This document shows, piece after piece, positions 56,365 to 64,000 of a stretch of 64,000 nucleotides of DNA; positions within the stretch are counted from its first letter, which is position 1, and every line of letters starts with the position of its first letter. Source of the stretch: Sphingomonas sp. 35-24ZXX (GTDB taxonomy: Bacteria; Pseudomonadota; Alphaproteobacteria; Sphingomonadales; Sphingomonadaceae); assembly GCF_000786215.1 (NCBI RefSeq), contig NZ_JROG01000003.1, positions 124,001 to 188,000 on the forward strand. The letters are read 5' to 3'. The notes beneath the pieces were generated by a model that saw only the letters and a program-made list of their open reading frames with translations, did no database searches and was not told the origin of the DNA. Made by a program: the position numbers and the translations under genes.

Positions 56365-57813
56365 TCAGAGCTTCATGTCGCGGGCAATGGTCTTGGCCGT
56401 CGCATCGCCATAAGGCGGCAGAAAGCCTGCCAGCTTGGCGACATCGATCCTGGGCTGGCTGTAGATCGCCTTGGCGTGGCTGAACGTGCGGAAGCCGTCG
56501 ACCCCATGATACGCGCCCATGCCCGACGGCCCGACACCGCCGAAGGGCAGGTCCTCCATCGCGACATGAAAGATCGTGTCGTTGAGCGTGACGCCGCCCG
56601 AAATCGTGCGGTCGGTGACCTTCCTGGCTTCGTCGCCATCCTCACCGAAATAATAGAGCGCGAGCGGGCGATCGCGGCCATTGACGTAGTCAATCGCCTC
56701 ATCGACGGTCGAATAGGTCTTCACCGGCAGGATCGGGCCGAAGATCTCGTCCTGCATCACCTTCATGTCATCGGTGACATTGCGCAGGATGTGCAGCGGC
56801 ATCTTGCGGCTGTTGGCCGACTTGAAGTCTTCGCCCGCCGGGTTGACCTCGATCACCTCGGCACCCTTGTCGCGGGCATCGTCGAGATAGCCGCTCAGCC
56901 GCTCGTGATGCCGTTCGTTGACCACGGCAGTGTAATCGTCATTGGCTAGCAGCGTCGGATAGAGCGTCGCGGCGGACTGCTTGATGCTGTCGATGATCTC
57001 GCGCTCGTCTTCGCGCGGCACATAGAGATAATCAGGCGCGATGCAGATCTGGCCGGCATTCATCATCTTGCCCATGGTGATGCGCTGCGCGGCCTTCGCC
57101 TTGTCGGCTCCGCGGCCGACGATCGCCGGCGACTTCCCGCCCAGCTCGAGCGTGATCGGAACGAGGTTCTTGGCCGCTGCGCGCATGATGTGATGGCCGA
57201 CACTGGTCGCGCCGGTGAACAGCAGGTGGTTGAACGGAAGCTCCGAAAACGCCTGGCCGACCTCGGGCCCGCCGGTGAAGAACGCGACCTCGCTGCTGTC
57301 GAAATACTGCGGCCCGAGCGCTGCCAGCAGGTTCGATGTGGCTTCGGTATATTCGCTGTTCTTGATCATCACGCGGTTGCCGGCGGCCAGCGCGCCGATC
57401 GCAGGCGTGAGGCACAGCTGGATCGGGAAATTCCAAGGCGCTATGATGCCGACAACACCCAGCGGCTGATATTCGACCCGGGCTCGTGCCCCCAACAGGC
57501 CCAGCGGGAACTGGACCGGGCGCTTTTCCGCCTTGGCCCAGCCTTCCATGTGCTTGAGCGTGTGGCGGGCAGTGTTGAGTACACCGACGATGTCGGTCAT
57601 CTTCGACTGTTCGGCGCTGCGATGGCCGAAATCCTCGCTCATCGCTGCCACCAGCGCGTCGGCATTGTCATGCACCAGCTTCATCAGACGGCGGATACGG
57701 TCCTTGCGGACCGACATCGGCACGGGCAGTTCCGCCAGAAAGGCTGATTTCTGCCTGTCCAGAACGTCGTTCAACTGGTCCGCCGTCAGCGGTGCGTCTG
57801 TCTTGGTCGCCAT
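56365..57813 (-). CDS. Coniferyl aldehyde dehydrogenase
   Basis: The 482-residue NAD(P)-dependent aldehyde dehydrogenase has GVVGIIAPWNFPIQL, LELGGKSPAIV (general-base Glu) and MMNAGQICIAPDY (catalytic Cys). The overall sequence type, including the C-terminal YHGVDGFRTFSHAKAIY, is that of coniferyl aldehyde dehydrogenases acting on lignin-derived phenolics. The intradiol-like gene at 33 kb is the only other aromatic-pathway sign here. Confidence 0.88.
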   Translation of the reverse strand: MATKTDAPLTADQLNDVLDRQKSAFLAELPVPMSVRKDRIRRLMKLVHDNADALVAAMSEDFGHRSAEQSKMTDIVGVLNTARHTLKHMEGWAKAEKRPVQFPLGLLGARARVEYQPLGVVGIIAPWNFPIQLCLTPAIGALAAGNRVMIKNSEYTEATSNLLAALGPQYFDSSEVAFFTGGPEVGQAFSELPFNHLLFTGATSVGHHIMRAAAKNLVPITLELGGKSPAIVGRGADKAKAAQRITMGKMMNAGQICIAPDYLYVPREDEREIIDSIKQSAATLYPTLLANDDYTAVVNERHHERLSGYLDDARDKGAEVIEVNPAGEDFKSANSRKMPLHILRNVTDDMKVMQDEIFGPILPVKTYSTVDEAIDYVNGRDRPLALYYFGEDGDEARKVTDRTISGGVTLNDTIFHVAMEDLPFGGVGPSGMGAYHGVDGFRTFSHAKAIYSQPRIDVAKLAGFLPPYGDATAKTIARDMKL

Positions 57814-57909
57814 GCATCGTCTCCCGATTGTGTTTGTCGCGAGGGGTATCGCAATAGGTTGCGAATTGAAATGGCTTTCGCGCCGCGGCGGAAGCGGCGA
57901 GAACTCCGC

Positions 57910-59088
57910 TTATTTGGGCGGGGTCAGCTTGAGCAGGCGACCCTGCGATCCGCGCGCGCCATCCTCCAGCAGCCAGATCGCTCCATCGGGACCCTGTTCG
58001 ACCTCGCGAATGCGGCCCTCCATGGTCCAGTTGTCTGCCTTCTCGGCCGTTTCGCCATCCAGCTTCACGCGCACCAGCGCCTGCCCGCTGAGCGCGCCGA
58101 TGAATGCACTGTTCTTCCACGCGGGGAAGAGTGTGCCGTTGTAGATCATCAGGCTGCTTGGCGAGATCACCGGGGTCCAGAACACCTTGGGCGGCACGAA
58201 ACCGTCTTCGGGCGAATGATCGGGAATGTCGCGACCGTCATAGTGATCGCCATTCGAGACCTTGGGATAGCCGTAATTGGCTCCGCGCTTGACCAGGTTC
58301 AGCTCGTCGCCGCCCTTGGGGCCCATCTCGCTGTTCCACAGATTGCCTGCACTGTCGAAGGCGATGCCCAGCGGATTGCGGTGTCCATAGGACCAGACCT
58401 GCGCCTTGATGCGGCCCTGGTCGTACATCGGGTTGTCCGAGGGAATGCCGCCGGTCGGGGTCAGGCGGACGATCTTGCCGAGGTTCTGCTCCAGATCCTG
58501 CGCCGGATCGAACTTCTGCCGCTCACCCGAAGAGATGTACATCATACCGTCCGGACCGAAGGCTATGCGGTGACCGTAATGGCCCTTGCCGCTGACCTTG
58601 GGCTCCTGCCGCCAGATGACCTGCATGTCCTTGAGGCTGGCTGCACCGTCGCTGGCGGTGACCAGCTTGGCGCGCGCAACCGCGGCCCCGCTTGTGTCGC
58701 CTTCGCCCTGCTCGGCAAAGCTCAGATAGACGTAGCCGTCATTGACGAAATCGGGCGACAGCACGACATCGCCCAGCCCACCCTGGCCGCCATAGGCAAC
58801 TTCGGGCGTTCCGGTGACATCGACCATCGCGGCCTTGCCGTCGGCGCTCAACGTCACGAGCTTGAGCTTGCCCTTCTTTTCGGTCACCAGCGCGCGGCCA
58901 TCGGGCAGGAAGGTCATCGCCCAGGGCTCGTCGAACTGGGTGACCACGGTGGTTTCGAAGGGCAGGGTATCGACGGGTGAAATTGCGGCAACCGCTTCGG
59001 TTTCCTCGCTGCCTGCGACCGCTTCGCCGCTGCTGTTGCACGCTATCAGGGCCAGCGGCAAGGCCGCGCTCAGGGTCAGTCGGTGCAT
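57910..59088 (-). CDS. PQQ-dependent aldose-type sugar dehydrogenase (lipoprotein)
   Basis: The 392-residue beta-propeller has a lipoprotein signal (ALPLALIAC) and the family marks EPWAMTFLPDGRALVTEKKGKLK, GQGGLGDVVLSPDF, GHYGHRIAFGPDGMMYISSGERQ, VWSYGHRNPLGIAFD and NYGYP, as in YliI-type aldose dehydrogenases of the periplasm. ATG 59088 (MHRLTLSAAL) has GGAG 8 bases upstream; two ATGs further upstream (MKNG) are less likely. Confidence 0.88.
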   Translation of the reverse strand: MHRLTLSAALPLALIACNSSGEAVAGSEETEAVAAISPVDTLPFETTVVTQFDEPWAMTFLPDGRALVTEKKGKLKLVTLSADGKAAMVDVTGTPEVAYGGQGGLGDVVLSPDFVNDGYVYLSFAEQGEGDTSGAAVARAKLVTASDGAASLKDMQVIWRQEPKVSGKGHYGHRIAFGPDGMMYISSGERQKFDPAQDLEQNLGKIVRLTPTGGIPSDNPMYDQGRIKAQVWSYGHRNPLGIAFDSAGNLWNSEMGPKGGDELNLVKRGANYGYPKVSNGDHYDGRDIPDHSPEDGFVPPKVFWTPVISPSSLMIYNGTLFPAWKNSAFIGALSGQALVRVKLDGETAEKADNWTMEGRIREVEQGPDGAIWLLEDGARGSQGRLLKLTPPK

Positions 59089-59216
59089 CAGGTTCACTCC
59101 ATTCTTCATGACTTCGATCATCGCGATCCGGCGGGAGATTGCAAACGATTCGAGTAGAGATCGATCATCGGGGGGCGGGCCTTGCGGTTGCAAGGGCCTT
59201 GCGGCAAAGACGCGTC

Positions 59217-59813
59217 ATGACGTCTGTAAGTTCCTCCGCATCGACCGAAATTCACACTCTCGTGGCCGGGGTGGACGAGGCGGGCAGGGGGCCTCTGGCC
59301 GGGCCCGTGGTGGCCGCAGCCGTGATCCTGTGTCCCGATGGCATTGCGGGGCTGGCGGACAGCAAGACCTTGAGCTTTGCCAGGCGCGAGCGACTGGAGG
59401 CGGAAGTCCGCGCTCGCTGCCGCTTTGGCATCGGCATGGCCAGCGTCGAGGAGATCGATGCGATCAACATCCTTCAGGCGACCATGCTGGCGATGACCCG
59501 CGCGGTCGAGGCGCTGGGTCTGGAGCCCGGCGAGGTGCTGGTCGATGGCAACCGGCTGCCGCGCTGGCGCTACCGCGCGCAGGCGATCGTCAAGGGCGAT
59601 GCGCTGCACCCGTGCATCTCTGCCGCTTCGATCCTCGCCAAGCAGGAGCGCGACCGCATCATGCGCGCGGCGGCGCAAGAGCACCCGCATTACGGCTGGG
59701 ATCGCAACATGGGCTATGGCACCGCCGAGCACATGGCGGCATTGCGTCAGCATGGCGCAACGGCGCTCCATCGCCGCAGCTTTGCCCCAGTCGCCCAGGC
59801 GATGCAGCGTTAA
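59217..59813 (+). CDS. rnhB: Ribonuclease HII
   Basis: The 198-residue protein removes ribonucleotides from DNA. It shows [22 protein letters not shown] (first catalytic Asp-Glu), the second Asp in VLVDGNRLP, and [27 protein letters not shown] 59217 was chosen because upstream frame residues do not resemble the family. The ccrM gene follows after 219 bp. Confidence 0.96.
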   Translation: MTSVSSSASTEIHTLVAGVDEAGRGPLAGPVVAAAVILCPDGIAGLADSKTLSFARRERLEAEVRARCRFGIGMASVEEIDAINILQATMLAMTRAVEALGLEPGEVLVDGNRLPRWRYRAQAIVKGDALHPCISAASILAKQERDRIMRAAAQEHPHYGWDRNMGYGTAEHMAALRQHGATALHRRSFAPVAQAMQR

Positions 59814-59832
59814 CCAAAGTTTTTTTGCAGGC

Positions 59833-62293
<2,461 letters not shown>

Positions 62294-62307
62294 CAGAGGG
62301 CTTGGGC

Positions 62308-62508
62308 ATGACCAGCTTCGTCCTCTCCATCGCCATGCTGACCTCCATCGCGCTCGTCTTCGGCGCGATCGCCCTGTTCCGCCGCGGCCAACGCAAACAG
62401 CCGGCGCTGATGCTGGTGCTCGCGGTGGTGATGATCGCGAACGTCGTGATCTGGTCGATCCCGACAAAGAGCGGGCAATCGCTGGTGGAGGCTGAAGCGC
62501 CGGAGTGA
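62308..62508 (+). CDS. Small two-helix membrane protein
   Basis: The 66-residue protein has two hydrophobic helices (FVLSIAMLTSIALVFGAIAL and PALMLVLAVVMIANVVIWSI) joined by a basic loop FRRGQRKQ, and an acidic tail. AGAGGG stands 8 bases before ATG 62308. It starts 14 bases after folP, likely in the same operon. Function unknown. Confidence 0.7.
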   Translation: MTSFVLSIAMLTSIALVFGAIALFRRGQRKQPALMLVLAVVMIANVVIWSIPTKSGQSLVEAEAPE

Positions 62509-62554
62509 TTCCCAACCACCTCCGCTCATCCCTGAAATAAGTGCATGGCAGGCT

Positions 62555-62668
62555 CTGAGCCGCGGGCTTTAGCCCGCGAAGTCGAAGGACCCGCGCCCAC
62601 GCAGGCCGTCTTGCGGGGCCTTGGACAGGCTCAGGCTGAGCGGACATTGGTGGTCCATCACCGAGGTT
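62555..62668. repeat. REP-like intergenic repeat element
   Basis: A stem CGCGGGC-TTTA-GCCCGCG is followed by GTCGAAGGACC and then CCTTGGACAGGCTCAGGCTGAGCGG. Short elements with CCTT-GACAGGCTCAGG and its complement are scattered in intergenic DNA of many sphingomonads. No coding frame is present. Whether it is multi-copy here needs the whole genome. Confidence 0.5.
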
Positions 62669-62674
62669 CGCCAC

Positions 62675-62704
62675 AAAAAAACCCCGGACATCGCTGCCCG
62701 GGGC
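62675..62704 (-). terminator. Intrinsic terminator of katG
   Basis: On the minus strand CCCCGGG, a short loop and CCGGGG form a stem followed by seven T's, about 30 bases after the katG stop. Confidence 0.85.
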
Positions 62705-62732
62705 TTCTTCATTCACTTAGCTCACTATCAGC

Positions 62733-64000
<1,268 letters not shown>

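Overview
This window looks like a chromosomal segment of an alphaproteobacterium, most likely a member of the Sphingomonadales. Reasons: about 65% G+C; the gene strings cpoB/ybgF-tilS-ftsH, divL-tsaE-amgK-murU-addB-addA-trxA and rnhB-ccrM-folP; a GANTC methylase (CcrM); an alphaproteobacterial SOS box (GTTC-N7-GTTC) in front of uvrA; and cpdR beside an N-formylglutamate amidohydrolase gene. I see no insertion sequence, prophage, CRISPR array or plasmid function. It reads as core chromosome with a few accessory operons.

Layout. 1-6.1 kb: a RodZ-like membrane HTH protein, a CpoB/YbgF-type periplasmic TPR protein, tilS, ftsH, then two small exported paralogues. 6.2-9.7 kb: nitronate monooxygenase, a thioesterase, tRNA-Val(GAC), a frameshifted cpdR, and N-formylglutamate amidohydrolase. 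9.7-11.4 kb: a probable small RNA with a CCUCCUCCC motif, an unknown gene, and an OxyR-like LysR regulator with its own palindromic operator. 11.7-16 kb: a TolC-HlyD-ABC export operon whose ABC subunit has lost all its ATPase motifs. 16.3-19.9 kb: uvrA and a small exported protein. 19.9-26.4 kb: a cluster made of a histidine-kinase-like protein without the phospho-His, a DUF2336-like protein, an unknown membrane protein, an Hpt-like protein without the His, and a TipN-like membrane coiled-coil protein. 26.4-32.3 kb: a three-gene RND efflux operon, with a 12-bp perfect inverted repeat between it and folE. 33.3-36.4 kb: an exported intradiol-dioxygenase-like lipoprotein followed by a two-component system. 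36.5-42 kb: peroxiredoxin, ahcY and a large PD40-amidohydrolase. 42-53.5 kb: the divL to trxA block. 53.5-59.1 kb: an IMPase-like gene, a GST, argJ, tRNA-Leu(CAA), coniferyl aldehyde dehydrogenase and a PQQ-type sugar dehydrogenase. 59.2-62.5 kb: rnhB, ccrM with a dense GANTC cluster upstream, folP and a small membrane protein. 62.7-64 kb: the 3' part of katG, which runs off the window.

Two themes recur. One is cell-cycle and polarity control: cpdR, a TipN-like protein, divL and ccrM with its GANTC/CtrA-like leader. The other is two-component-like proteins that lack the phosphoacceptor: DivL has Tyr, the 20-kb kinase-like protein has Pro, and the Hpt-like protein has Leu at that position. Such proteins probably work as allosteric partners rather than as phosphotransfer enzymes. 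Envelope export (the T1SS-like operon and the RND pump), oxidative-stress defence (the OxyR-like regulator, peroxiredoxin, thioredoxin, katG) and DNA repair (uvrA, addAB) make up most of the rest.
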